Shown: piece by piece, positions 16,867-25,446 of the stretch
Layout: each line of letters opens with the position of its first letter
How positions within the stretch are numbered: the first letter of the stretch is position 1
Assembly: GCF_900110105.1 (NCBI RefSeq)
Contig: NZ_FOCL01000008.1
Location: 186,001 to 250,000, forward strand
From: Mucilaginibacter gossypiicola
Lineage (GTDB): Bacteria > Bacteroidota > Bacteroidia > Sphingobacteriales > Sphingobacteriaceae
Direction of reading: 5' to 3'
DNA: 64,000 nucleotides
Notes under the pieces: generated by a model
Told to the model about the DNA's origin: nothing
The model's input: only the letters and a program-made list of their open reading frames with translations
Databases searched by the model: none
Translations under genes and position numbers: made by a program

Positions 16867-19131
16867 TCAGAATCCCAATTTCTTATCTACATCAGTAGTT
16901 CCTTGTTGCTGCTGATTATAAGCTCCGCAATCCAGTATGATGCTTACACCGTTTGCAGGAGCATCAAAATCAACATTCTTTTTAATTCCTAAAGCTGCAT
17001 TGGCGTATACCTTTTTCATATACATGGCAAATATCGGCAGTGCGCTGTTGGCACCTTCGCCCAGACGGGTGCTTTGGAAGGCGATATCACGATCTTCACA
17101 ACCTGTCCACAAGCCGGTAACCAGTTGTGGAGTTATGCCGATGAACCAACCGTCGGAGTTATTTTGGGTTGTACCTGTTTTGCCGCCGATAGGGTTACGT
17201 AAGCCGTATTTGTAGGCTAACCTTGAGCCGGTACCATCTTCAATAACACCTTTAAGCATGTAGGTCATTACATAAGCTGTTTGCGGGTTCATTGCTTGTA
17301 CCACACGTGGAGTATGCGTATACAATACGTTACCGTTTTTATCCTCGATGCGTAAGATATAAGTAGGCTCTGTCCACAAACCGTGGTTGGCGAAGGCCGA
17401 GTAAGCGGCCGTCATCTCAAAAACTGAAGCATCAAACGTGCCCAAACATATTGAAGGATAAGGCGGAACATTAGTTGTGATACCCATTTTTTTGATCAGC
17501 TCAACAACAGGTTCTGGTTTAACTTCGCCCATAACATGAGCCGTAACCCAGTTTTGCGAATGTGCTAAAGCCTGTCTTAAAGTAATGAAGCCCTGTAAAG
17601 TTTCGGATGGCGAGGAGCGCGGGCACCATGGGGCACCATAACCACGGATAGTATCCGGAACGTTATTGATCTTCATACACGGCGAGTAGCCATTGTCAAT
17701 AGCCACGGCATAAGTAAACGGTTTGGCTGTCGAACCTACCTGGCGTGTGCCGTTCTTAACCTGGTCATACTTAAAGTGCTCGAAGTTCGTACCGCCAACC
17801 CATGCTTTGACATAGCCTGTTGTTGGGTCCATACTCATGAGGGCATTACGCAGCAGCATTTTACTATAAATGATACTGTCGATAGGACGCATCATGGTAT
17901 CGATATTGCCATGCCATGTAAACAGGTTAAGCATAGTTTTGGTCTGGAAGTTTTCCTGAATCTCTTCGTCAGATTTTTCCTGTTGTTTCAGTTGCTTGTA
18001 CCTGTCGGATTTTTGCATGCCCTGATCAAGCAAAAACTTAAAGTTATGGATGCTTTTGTACAGGTTACGGCCGCGCCAGTGGTCATTAAACTGGGCCTGC
18101 AGGTCTTTCATGTAATCGCGCTGTGCATCCTCTGCATATTGCTGCATGGTAGCATCAATAGTAGTATATATTTTTAAGCCGTCGCGGTCAAGATCATAAG
18201 GAGTGCCATCCGGGCGGTTAATGTTCTGCTCTTTGAAGATTTTTTGTACCTCTTTTTTCAATACAGAACGGAAGTAAGGGGCAAGACCGTCAAAGTGATT
18301 ATTCTGGTGGAAATCAAGGCCAAGAGGTTTGCGTTTATATTCTTCGGCCTGACCCTCACTCAGAAAACTTTGCTCAACCATGCGGTTCAGTACCAGGTTA
18401 CGCCTTTTGAGTGCGTTATCCGGGTGGCGGATGGGCGAATAAATGCCCGGGCCATTAACCATACCTATTAACAAAGCAGCCTGGTCGGGTGTTAATTTAT
18501 CGGGTGTAGTGTTAAAATAAGTACGCGCTGCCGATTTGATACCATAAGTATTGTAAGCGCCGAAGTCAACCGTGTTGAGGTACATGGTCAGGATCTCTTC
18601 CTTGGTATAATGTCGTTCGAGCTTAACAGCTGTAACCCATTCCTGCAGTTTTTGAATGATCCGTTTAAAAGGATTGGCCGATCGTTCGGAGAAAAGGTTA
18701 AGTGCCAGCTGCTGTGTTATAGTACTGCCGCCCTGTTTTTGCCCTATAAGTAAATGCGCGAAAATGGTAAAGCTTCGGCCAAAGTCGATGCCCGAGTGGT
18801 CATAAAAGCGTTTATCTTCAGTGGCAACCAAAGCATTAATCACGTTGGGCGACAATTCGCGGTAGGTAACGTTTGACCTGTTTTGAATATAGTAAGTACC
18901 CAAAACCTGCTTATCAGATGAGATGATCTCTGTAGCCTGGTTGCTTTTTGGGTTTTCCAAATCGCGGAACGAAGGCAGCTGCCCAAATACATCAAAAATG
19001 GTAAGCGTTATCATGATAACCACAAAAGCAAAAAGGGCTATCACGGTACGCCATATGTACCAGTTGTATCTTCTTATATCGGCAGGCTGAAGTTGATTTT
19101 TCGAGTTAAACCTTGTATTAGTGGTTCTCAT
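16867..19131 (-). CDS. Penicillin-binding protein 1A (bifunctional class A PBP)
   Basis: 754 residues: cytosolic tail, one membrane span (about 27-48), glycosyltransferase family 51 domain with catalytic E105 (ATEDKRFYDHSGID) and GGSTITQQLALN, then the transpeptidase domain with S467-T-A-K470 (GSTAKPF), S525-Q-N527 and K651-T-G (GKTGTT). It polymerises and cross-links peptidoglycan on the periplasmic face. It starts 3 bp after the sprE/porW stop, so the two are one transcription unit, with the secretion gene first. Confidence 0.95.
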   Translation of the reverse strand: MRTTNTRFNSKNQLQPADIRRYNWYIWRTVIALFAFVVIMITLTIFDVFGQLPSFRDLENPKSNQATEIISSDKQVLGTYYIQNRSNVTYRELSPNVINALVATEDKRFYDHSGIDFGRSFTIFAHLLIGQKQGGSTITQQLALNLFSERSANPFKRIIQKLQEWVTAVKLERHYTKEEILTMYLNTVDFGAYNTYGIKSAARTYFNTTPDKLTPDQAALLIGMVNGPGIYSPIRHPDNALKRRNLVLNRMVEQSFLSEGQAEEYKRKPLGLDFHQNNHFDGLAPYFRSVLKKEVQKIFKEQNINRPDGTPYDLDRDGLKIYTTIDATMQQYAEDAQRDYMKDLQAQFNDHWRGRNLYKSIHNFKFLLDQGMQKSDRYKQLKQQEKSDEEIQENFQTKTMLNLFTWHGNIDTMMRPIDSIIYSKMLLRNALMSMDPTTGYVKAWVGGTNFEHFKYDQVKNGTRQVGSTAKPFTYAVAIDNGYSPCMKINNVPDTIRGYGAPWCPRSSPSETLQGFITLRQALAHSQNWVTAHVMGEVKPEPVVELIKKMGITTNVPPYPSICLGTFDASVFEMTAAYSAFANHGLWTEPTYILRIEDKNGNVLYTHTPRVVQAMNPQTAYVMTYMLKGVIEDGTGSRLAYKYGLRNPIGGKTGTTQNNSDGWFIGITPQLVTGLWTGCEDRDIAFQSTRLGEGANSALPIFAMYMKKVYANAALGIKKNVDFDAPANGVSIILDCGAYNQQQQGTTDVDKKLGF

Positions 19132-19134
19132 TTT

Positions 19135-22104
19135 TTAATAAAATTTCTGGTAGTAGTCAAAATAACTATCCAATATACTTTGGGTTGCTAATTTATCCAG
19201 ATTTTCTTTGGTAATGATAAAAAAGCTGTATTTATCCCTTGGTACCTTCATTATATCAGGCAGCAGGGGCACAATGGTGCGGGCATAATCCTTTGCATCG
19301 GCAAGGCTGTAAAAACGGCCAACATATATCAGCTGGTTATTGTCACCAACGTTTTTAACGTGGTGAATAACTTCGCTGCGTGTATATCGTGTACGGTTAA
19401 ACTGCCCTACACCAAAACGCGTTGACGCCAGATTAGTTGTACCACTGGCAACATTTATCACAAAGTAATAATTGCTGCTATCACGCTTGCTGAATATATA
19501 GTTAACAGCAGGCGCATTATTAATGGCGGCCGGGCGAACCGCGGCCACTGTATCTACTTGTTTTGGTACAGGCTGTGCAGCTATATCACGTGAGGTATCT
19601 GGCATTTGATGCTGCGGCAACGGGATTTGCCCTACTGCAAGCTGTTTGGGTTGTTGAATTGCAGCCTGCTGAATTTGTGGTGCCGATGTTTTAGCTCCCG
19701 CTATTACACGTGTATCGCGTTCTGGCAACCGCTCCTGGGGAGTCACGTTTTGAGCCGATGGCGTATATGGCGGGCGATACTCTGTTTGCTTTTGGTAGGC
19801 TACCGGTGGGGTAAACGGGATTTCGTTAGGATCGTCATTAAACAATACCACGGGGCGGGCGGCTATCTCGGTTTTGTTTGAATCGATATAAGCAAGATGC
19901 TGGTTAACCAGTGGGGCAATGAGTTTATCCTGCGGATATTTTGCGGCGATCAGTTGCAGATCGGCCTGAAACGGCGGCAGTTTTTCCATATGCCCGGCAG
20001 CAATGGTCTTAAGGTAATATAGTTGAGCTGCGTACCTGTTGTCGGGATATTTGTTAAGCAGGTCGTTAGCCTTTTCAATCACCTGGGTATATTGTTTTTG
20101 TGAGTATAGGTCGTAAACCTGGTTGTAAAATCCGTTAAATTCCGCGTCAACATCGGCCATTTTGCGGGCATAATCAGGATCGAGAATAACCTTGGCAAAT
20201 ATGCTTTCCGGATATTCTTTCAAAAGCCTGTTTTTATAATCGTTGGATTTTGCTGCATCGATATCAGCGTAAAGTCTGTACAGGTTATAATAAATTGAAG
20301 GCTTATCGCTGCTTTGAGGGAAACGGGTAAGCAAAGCTTCGTAAGTGGCAATGGCTTCCTTTTTATCCTCGAGCACGTCACGATAAAAATTAGCCATTTC
20401 AAAATAGGCATTATAGATCCTGAAATTTGATTGCTGCAGAAGGGCTGGGGTGAGGGGTAGGTTTTTAACCAGGTCCTGCCGGTAAGTACCTGCCGAAACA
20501 TTTGTGTTATTGTAAGCTACACTACCCACAGGAGCATCCGGGTCATTAACCTGCGAACCAATACCCGCATTGGCTGTTGGTATACCTGTATTTGAACGCC
20601 GGCTGCGGCGCCAATTGTCCTCAAGCTTACGGGTGCCCCATAAACGTTTAAAATCGTTATATCCCTGGCTTACGGCGCTGTTGTTGTAAAAGTAAAAAGT
20701 GCTGCCGCTGTTTTTGCTGGAGGATGACGAATTATTGTTTCTGTCGAAAGCATTTGACATTGTGCCATTATTGGCGTTGGCTGCGGCTCCTGCGCTGGCT
20801 TCTAATGCAGCCTGTTGCTGCTGACGTGTTTTGCGGGCCACCATTTCGTCTATTTTGGCATCGCGGACTTTCTCGTCCAAGGCGGCAAGCATTTGCAAAG
20901 TGTCCTCACGCGATATGGTTTCAAGCAAACGGGTAAGGATCTGCAGGTTATCGGCCTTTTTGCGGATGAGCTGATACCCCGGGTAATTTAACGACAGGTT
21001 ATTAAGCGTACTATCATAATAAAGCCTGGCGCTTACATAATCTGCTTTGTTTTTAAAGTTGATATCGGCAATGCGCAGGTATGATAGTCCTTTTTGATTT
21101 TGATTTTTGGTGCTTACCCTTACCGATTTTTTGTAGCTCTTGAGGGCATTGTCAATTTCGCCGGCTTTGAATTGCTGTTCGCCGATCTGGTAATAGATCT
21201 GGTCGTAAAAATCAATATTGTCGCTGTTTTTAAGCAGGGCACGCAACAGGTCGATCTTGTTGACCTTAATACCATTTTGATTATCGCGGATCCTGATGCG
21301 GTTAAGGTTAGCATTAAAGGCCATTTCAAAACTGGCATTGCTTTTAACTATGCGGGTATAGCTTTCGTAAGCATCGGCCGGTTTTAGGTTAAGCTCCTGA
21401 AGTTGCCCCAGAATAAATGTCCAACGGAGTTTTAGATTACTGATATAACTATACTTAATTGCCAGTTTGGCCATCTCTTCGGCTTCGGCGTAATTTTGCG
21501 TGATGATATCATATTGAAGCTTGGTGGCATAAACATCGGCGGTAATATTTTTTTTAGGGTTGATATCCTGCACAGCCGAATCGATTACCAGCTTAGCCAA
21601 AGGTAGCTGGTTCAGGTACATGAGCCCGCGGGTTTTCCATACCAAAGCTTCCTGTTTCAGATTAGCTTGTTTCCCAAAAGAACGGGTTACATAATTGAAA
21701 TATTCTACTGCATCAAAATAATTAGCTTCCAAATACCTTGCTTTTCCCAACACCAAATAGGCGTCGCCCAAATAATGGCTTTGCTCTTTGATGCTGATGA
21801 TCTTATTGGCTTTTACAATGGCTTCTTCCAGGTCTTTATCAGGAGTGCCTGTTTGTACAGTAGTATCGGGGTATATATTTAAAATTTCGTTATAGGCATC
21901 AGGGAAAGCTGTGGCATAGCTTTCCTGCTTAATCCTTAAAATTTCGTTAGCATTAAATAAGATGTTGTAGTGGGCAGTAAGGTTTTGCATGGTGCGGTTA
22001 AAGCCGCTTTGTTTTTCAAGCGAGCAACCGGCCGCTATCAATATAACTGCAAACAGAAAGAAAATGCTGGTGTTTGGTTTATAGGATGATGATAATCGCC
22101 TCAA
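19135..22104 (-). CDS. sprE: T9SS lipoprotein SprE/PorW
   Basis: 989-residue TPR lipoprotein. Signal with lipobox IAAGC (C27), then the family-typical NLTAHYNILFNANEIL segment, a long run of TPR-like helices to about residue 420, a low-complexity Ser/Asn region (about 440-480), a second TPR block (about 540-720), a Pro/Gln-rich linker and a C-terminal SPOR-like region with FVINVASGTTNLASTRFGVGQFNR and RFYSLADAKDYA. In Porphyromonas PorW and Flavobacterium SprE connect the PorK/N ring with the Sov translocon. Cotranscribed with the downstream PBP1A. Slightly longer than Flavobacterium SprE. Confidence 0.88.
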   Translation of the reverse strand: MRRLSSSYKPNTSIFFLFAVILIAAGCSLEKQSGFNRTMQNLTAHYNILFNANEILRIKQESYATAFPDAYNEILNIYPDTTVQTGTPDKDLEEAIVKANKIISIKEQSHYLGDAYLVLGKARYLEANYFDAVEYFNYVTRSFGKQANLKQEALVWKTRGLMYLNQLPLAKLVIDSAVQDINPKKNITADVYATKLQYDIITQNYAEAEEMAKLAIKYSYISNLKLRWTFILGQLQELNLKPADAYESYTRIVKSNASFEMAFNANLNRIRIRDNQNGIKVNKIDLLRALLKNSDNIDFYDQIYYQIGEQQFKAGEIDNALKSYKKSVRVSTKNQNQKGLSYLRIADINFKNKADYVSARLYYDSTLNNLSLNYPGYQLIRKKADNLQILTRLLETISREDTLQMLAALDEKVRDAKIDEMVARKTRQQQQAALEASAGAAANANNGTMSNAFDRNNNSSSSSKNSGSTFYFYNNSAVSQGYNDFKRLWGTRKLEDNWRRSRRSNTGIPTANAGIGSQVNDPDAPVGSVAYNNTNVSAGTYRQDLVKNLPLTPALLQQSNFRIYNAYFEMANFYRDVLEDKKEAIATYEALLTRFPQSSDKPSIYYNLYRLYADIDAAKSNDYKNRLLKEYPESIFAKVILDPDYARKMADVDAEFNGFYNQVYDLYSQKQYTQVIEKANDLLNKYPDNRYAAQLYYLKTIAAGHMEKLPPFQADLQLIAAKYPQDKLIAPLVNQHLAYIDSNKTEIAARPVVLFNDDPNEIPFTPPVAYQKQTEYRPPYTPSAQNVTPQERLPERDTRVIAGAKTSAPQIQQAAIQQPKQLAVGQIPLPQHQMPDTSRDIAAQPVPKQVDTVAAVRPAAINNAPAVNYIFSKRDSSNYYFVINVASGTTNLASTRFGVGQFNRTRYTRSEVIHHVKNVGDNNQLIYVGRFYSLADAKDYARTIVPLLPDIMKVPRDKYSFFIITKENLDKLATQSILDSYFDYYQKFY

Positions 22105-22163
22105 TGCAATACGGTAGTTTAAAAAGCATTGCTAAAATACTAAAGATTATGCAATAGGTTTAA

Positions 22164-22171
22164 TAAATTTG
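22164..22171 (+). promoter_or_regulatory. -7 box TAAATTTG at the atpZ start
   Basis: Full TAnnTTTG match overlapping the in-frame TTG at 22169 and lying 3 nt before the GTG at 22175. If it is real, the ATP synthase mRNA starts at about the GTG, i.e. leaderless. No good -33 TTTG is present, so this may be chance. Confidence 0.35.
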
Positions 22172-22174
22172 CGC

Positions 22175-22405
22175 GTGCCTAAAAATGAACAAAATAATGA
22201 CGATGAGGTTGGTAAACCGTTAAATGCTTATGCCAAATATAGCAGCATCGGTTTTCAGATGGTGGTTGTTATTGGCATTTTTACATTTGCCGGCTATAAA
22301 ATTGATGAAGCCGGTAAGCACGACGTAAAATGGGCTACTGCTGCATTGGCTCTTATTGGGGTTTTCATCGCTTTGTTCATTGTTATCAGATCTGTTAAAA
22401 GTTGA
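22175..22405 (+). CDS. AtpZ/AtpI-type small membrane protein
   Basis: 76-78 residues with two membrane spans (about 28-46 and 55-73) and a GKPLNAYAKYSSIGFQM opening characteristic of AtpI/AtpZ proteins at the head of F1Fo operons; proposed to help c-ring assembly or cation uptake. The start is either TTG 22169 or GTG 22175; I favour GTG because a -7 box covers the TTG. It overlaps the next gene by 4 bp, so the two are translationally coupled. Confidence 0.8.
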   Translation: MPKNEQNNDDEVGKPLNAYAKYSSIGFQMVVVIGIFTFAGYKIDEAGKHDVKWATAALALIGVFIALFIVIRSVKS

Positions 22406-22788
22406 AATTGCGTACTGTTATTTTATCGTTCCTGCTGTTTGCTGCTATTACAGCAATTCCTCCATTGTTGCTAAGCAAATCGGCCCACTCTGCCTGGCTT
22501 GATCCGCATTTCTGGATGATATTTGCTTTTGTAACCGGGCTTACATTTATCACCGTTACTTCGATACTTATAGTGACCAAAATCAACAAGGAAATATATG
22601 CGCAAACCTTCCTTGGTGCAACCATGATCAAGCTTTTGACCTGCATGTTTTTTTGCCTGTTTTTTTTGGTTAAAATCAAAGTAAATGGAGTGATATTTGT
22701 TGCCAATTTTTTTTACGTATATTTCTTTAATCTCGTCTTTGAAATTTACGGTTTGTTACGTACCTTGCGCAACCAAAAATTAAAGTAA
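22402..22788 (+). CDS. Membrane protein in the AtpI position of the ATP synthase operon
   Basis: 128 residues, TTG start overlapping the previous stop (TTGA). Four membrane spans (about 4-21, 33-55, 68-90, 95-118). I do not recognise a named domain; its position between AtpZ and AtpB and its size are those of the AtpI-like proteins in Bacteroidota ATP synthase operons, so a role in Fo assembly is inferred from context only. Confidence 0.75.
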   Translation: MKLRTVILSFLLFAAITAIPPLLLSKSAHSAWLDPHFWMIFAFVTGLTFITVTSILIVTKINKEIYAQTFLGATMIKLLTCMFFCLFFLVKIKVNGVIFVANFFYVYFFNLVFEIYGLLRTLRNQKLK

Positions 22789-22802
22789 AAATCTCTCTGC
22801 TA

Positions 22803-23885
22803 ATGGATTTTAGGCATATTTTGAACTCAAAAAAAATCACCTTAGGCATCATTTTAAGCGTTTTTTCGCTGTTTGTAACGTTAAAAGCTAACGCCGTACA
22901 GGAAAAAAATGAGTCTTCAACAAGTGTTGAAAGTAAAGAAACCAAAAAGTTTGACCCTAACGAAACTATCCTCGAACACATTGCAGATTCGCATTATTTC
23001 CACATTGGTGGAAAGGTTGCGATACCTCTGCCGGTATTGCTTTATACCGACGGTGGGCTGGAGTTTTTTATGGCTTCGAAGTTTGGCGCGGAAGGCGAAG
23101 AAGCTTATCAGGGTAAGTATCATACATACGCGCTTGTTAAGGATAAGGTAAAAGCTGTTGCTGCCGATGGTAAAACCGTTGACGAAAGCGCTAAGGTGTT
23201 TGATTTATCAATTACCCGTAACGTGTTTTCAATGTGGATGTCGGTAGTATTGCTGTTTGTTATATTTGTTAGCGTTGCTGCTTCATATAAAAAACGGGTA
23301 GGTAAAGCACCTAAAGGTTTACAATCATTATTGGAGCCGCTTATCCTGTTTGTTCGTGATGAGGTTGCGTTGCCAAATATTGGTTATAAGTATGCTAAGT
23401 TTATGCCGCTGCTGTTAACCGTTTTCTTTTTCATCCTGATCAATAACCTGATCGGTATGGTGCCGTTTTTCCCGGGAGGTTCTAACCTTACCGGTAACAT
23501 TGCGTTTACTATAGTGCTTGCGACTGTTACCCTTATCGTTGTTAATGTTAATGGTAACAAGTACTACTGGAAGCACATCTTTGTTCCTGATGTTCCGTTT
23601 TGGCTATACCCTATCATGTGGGTAGTAGAGATCGTTGGTATTTTTTCAAAGCCCTTTGCATTAATGGTGCGTTTGTTTGCAAACATGATGGCGGGACACG
23701 TTATTATATTGGCACTGATCTCGCTGATCTTTATATTTCAAACACTTTGGATATCACCGGTATCAGTGGCCTTTGCTTTGTTTATCGATGTGCTTGAATT
23801 GCTGGTAGCTTTCTTACAGGCTTTCATTTTCACAATGCTTACCGCATTATTTATCGGTAGTGCTGTTGAGGAGCATCATCATTAA
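22803..23885 (+). CDS. atpB: F1Fo ATP synthase subunit a
   Basis: 360 residues. N-terminal hydrophobic segment with signal character, an unusually long extracytoplasmic N-terminal domain (about 25-130) typical of Bacteroidota, then five membrane spans. The essential half-channel arginine is in MVRLFANMMAGH. It forms the proton path with the c ring. 15 bp after the preceding gene; 48 bp before atpE. Confidence 0.95.
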   Translation: MDFRHILNSKKITLGIILSVFSLFVTLKANAVQEKNESSTSVESKETKKFDPNETILEHIADSHYFHIGGKVAIPLPVLLYTDGGLEFFMASKFGAEGEEAYQGKYHTYALVKDKVKAVAADGKTVDESAKVFDLSITRNVFSMWMSVVLLFVIFVSVAASYKKRVGKAPKGLQSLLEPLILFVRDEVALPNIGYKYAKFMPLLLTVFFFILINNLIGMVPFFPGGSNLTGNIAFTIVLATVTLIVVNVNGNKYYWKHIFVPDVPFWLYPIMWVVEIVGIFSKPFALMVRLFANMMAGHVIILALISLIFIFQTLWISPVSVAFALFIDVLELLVAFLQAFIFTMLTALFIGSAVEEHHH

Positions 23886-23932
23886 TAATTTGTAATTAAT
23901 AATAACACTATATTCATTTAAATTTAAAAACA

Positions 23933-24142
23933 ATGGTTGGAAGTATTGCTGCATTAGGTGCAGGTTTAGCAGTTATCGGTGCAGGTATTGGTATCGGTCA
24001 AATCGGTGGTAAAGCGATGGAAGGTATCTCTCGTCAGCCGGAAGCTGCTTCAAAAATTCAAACTGCCATGATCATCGCTGCTGCACTTGTTGAAGGTGTT
24101 GCTCTTTTCGGTGTGATCGTAGCACTGTTGGGTAACCACTAA
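23933..24142 (+). CDS. atpE: F1Fo ATP synthase subunit c
   Basis: 69-residue hairpin proteolipid: span 1 with GAGIGIGQIGG, the RQPEA polar loop, and span 2 with the ion-binding glutamate E54 (ALVEGVALFG). The residues after the glutamate lack the Ser/Thr and Tyr seen in sodium-binding rings, so a proton-coupled ring is likely. A stem-loop directly after the gene (24162-24204) separates it from atpF. Confidence 0.95.
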   Translation: MVGSIAALGAGLAVIGAGIGIGQIGGKAMEGISRQPEAASKIQTAMIIAAALVEGVALFGVIVALLGNH

Positions 24143-24161
24143 TTTTTACCCTTCAAAAAAA

Positions 24162-24204
24162 TAAGAACCGGGCGGTGTAACGGTTGGTTGCACACCGGTT
24201 CTTA
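24162..24204 (+). terminator. Intra-operon stem-loop after atpE
   Basis: Ten-base-pair stem TAAGAACCGG (24162-24171) / CCGGTTCTTA (24195-24204), extendable by TGT/ACA with a bulge. No long T-run follows (TTGAAAAG), so it is more likely a partial terminator or mRNA-end stabiliser than a full stop; the operon continues with atpF. Confidence 0.55.
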
Positions 24205-24255
24205 CTTGAAAAGTAATTTAATCGAACTATAGTATAACGTTATCATATAAAATAA

Positions 24256-24747
24256 ATGGAGTTAATATTGCCTGATTGGGGTTTGGTTGTCTGGACAACG
24301 GTAACCTTTTTATTGTTACTTATTTTATTGAAGGCATTTGCCTGGAAACCTATCATGGCCGCTATTGGCGAGCGTGAACGTTCAATTGAAGATGCTTTAT
24401 CGAAAGCTGAGGCTGCTAAGGACGAAATGAGCCGTTTGACCAATGAAAACGAATTATTGATCAAGCAAGCCCGTGCCGAGCGCGACCTGATCCTGTCTGA
24501 AGCACGTAAAGCTAAAGAGCAAATTGTATCTGACGCTAAAGAGCTTGCACACAAAGAAGGCGCACGTATGATTGAACTTGCCCGTGTTGAAATTAACAAC
24601 CAAAAAGCAATAGCTTTAGCCGATGTTAAAAATCAGGTTGCTACATTATCTTTAGAGATCGCTGAAAAGATCCTTCGTAAACAATTTGAAGATCAGCAAC
24701 AGCAAAACGAATTGGTTAGCCAATTATTGAAAGAAGTTAAATTATAA
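24256..24747 (+). CDS. atpF: F1Fo ATP synthase subunit b
   Basis: 163 residues: one N-terminal membrane span (about 8-28, GLVVWTTVTFLLLLILL) with AFAWKPI after it, then a long charged helix, the peripheral stalk. Normal family length. Separated from atpH by a 113-bp gap with a degenerate repeat (24749-24852), unusual inside this operon. Confidence 0.95.
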   Translation: MELILPDWGLVVWTTVTFLLLLILLKAFAWKPIMAAIGERERSIEDALSKAEAAKDEMSRLTNENELLIKQARAERDLILSEARKAKEQIVSDAKELAHKEGARMIELARVEINNQKAIALADVKNQVATLSLEIAEKILRKQFEDQQQQNELVSQLLKEVKL

Positions 24748-24748
24748 G

Positions 24749-24852
24749 ACTTCGGATTTGGGATGTTGGATTTCGGATTTGCTCCGGTATTCGCTGACCA
24801 GTTTAAATACCGAAGTTGAAAATAAAAATTCCGAAACCGAAAATTCGAAATT
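24749..24852. repeat. Inverted arms of TTCGGATTT-type short repeats between atpF and atpH
   Basis: Left arm 24749-24794 has TTCGGATTT/TTGGATTTCGGATTT units; right arm 24805-24852 has the inverted AAATTCCGAAA/CCGAAAATTCG units, and CGGTATT (left) pairs with AATACCG (right). Confidence 0.6.
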
Positions 24853-24860
24853 AAAAAGAA

Positions 24861-25403
24861 ATGTCAGAAGTAACAGTAGCATCGAGATACGCCAAATCAC
24901 TTATCGACCTTGCGCAGGAACAAAATATTGTTGATGCGATAAAGGCTGATATGGATCTTTTTTTACATACTTTAAAAGGAAGTTCTGAACTGGCCGCTGT
25001 TTTGGCTAACCCTATTATTTCACAAGCTAAAAAGATCAATGTTCTTGAAGCTGTGTTTGGCGGTAAGGTAAATAAAGTCAGCATCATGTTCTTTAAGCTG
25101 ATGATTAACAAAGGCCGTGGCGAGGTTTTGTATTTTACTGCCCAGGAGTATATCAACCTTTTCAATATTAAAAGGAATATCACCAAGGCTAAAGTTACAT
25201 CGGCTACAGCACTATCTGATGCAAACAAAAAAACACTGGTAGACGAACTGCAAAAAGCAATAGGTGGTACAGTGGTATTGGATACCAAAACCGATCCATC
25301 GCTGATTGGCGGATTTGTGCTTAACGTAGGCGACAGGCAGGTTGATACCAGCATTGCTGCAAGCCTTAAGAAGATGAAAAAAGAATTTGCTGCAAAAGCA
25401 TAA
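24861..25403 (+). CDS. atpH: F1Fo ATP synthase subunit delta
   Basis: 180 residues: helical N-terminal domain opening SEVTVASRYAKSLIDLAQEQ, and a C-terminal domain with the family block DPSLIGGFVLNVGDRQVDTSI. Joins the stator stalk to F1. 43 bp before atpA. Confidence 0.95.
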   Translation: MSEVTVASRYAKSLIDLAQEQNIVDAIKADMDLFLHTLKGSSELAAVLANPIISQAKKINVLEAVFGGKVNKVSIMFFKLMINKGRGEVLYFTAQEYINLFNIKRNITKAKVTSATALSDANKKTLVDELQKAIGGTVVLDTKTDPSLIGGFVLNVGDRQVDTSIAASLKKMKKEFAAKA

Positions 25404-25446
25404 TTAATTAAGTATTAAAAGTAAAACTCTAAATAAATTTTAAACA

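Noticed and set aside
24851..25354. 167-codon minus-strand frame opposite atpH
   Set aside because: Antisense shadow of a clear atpH gene; composition typical of a complement of coding DNA.
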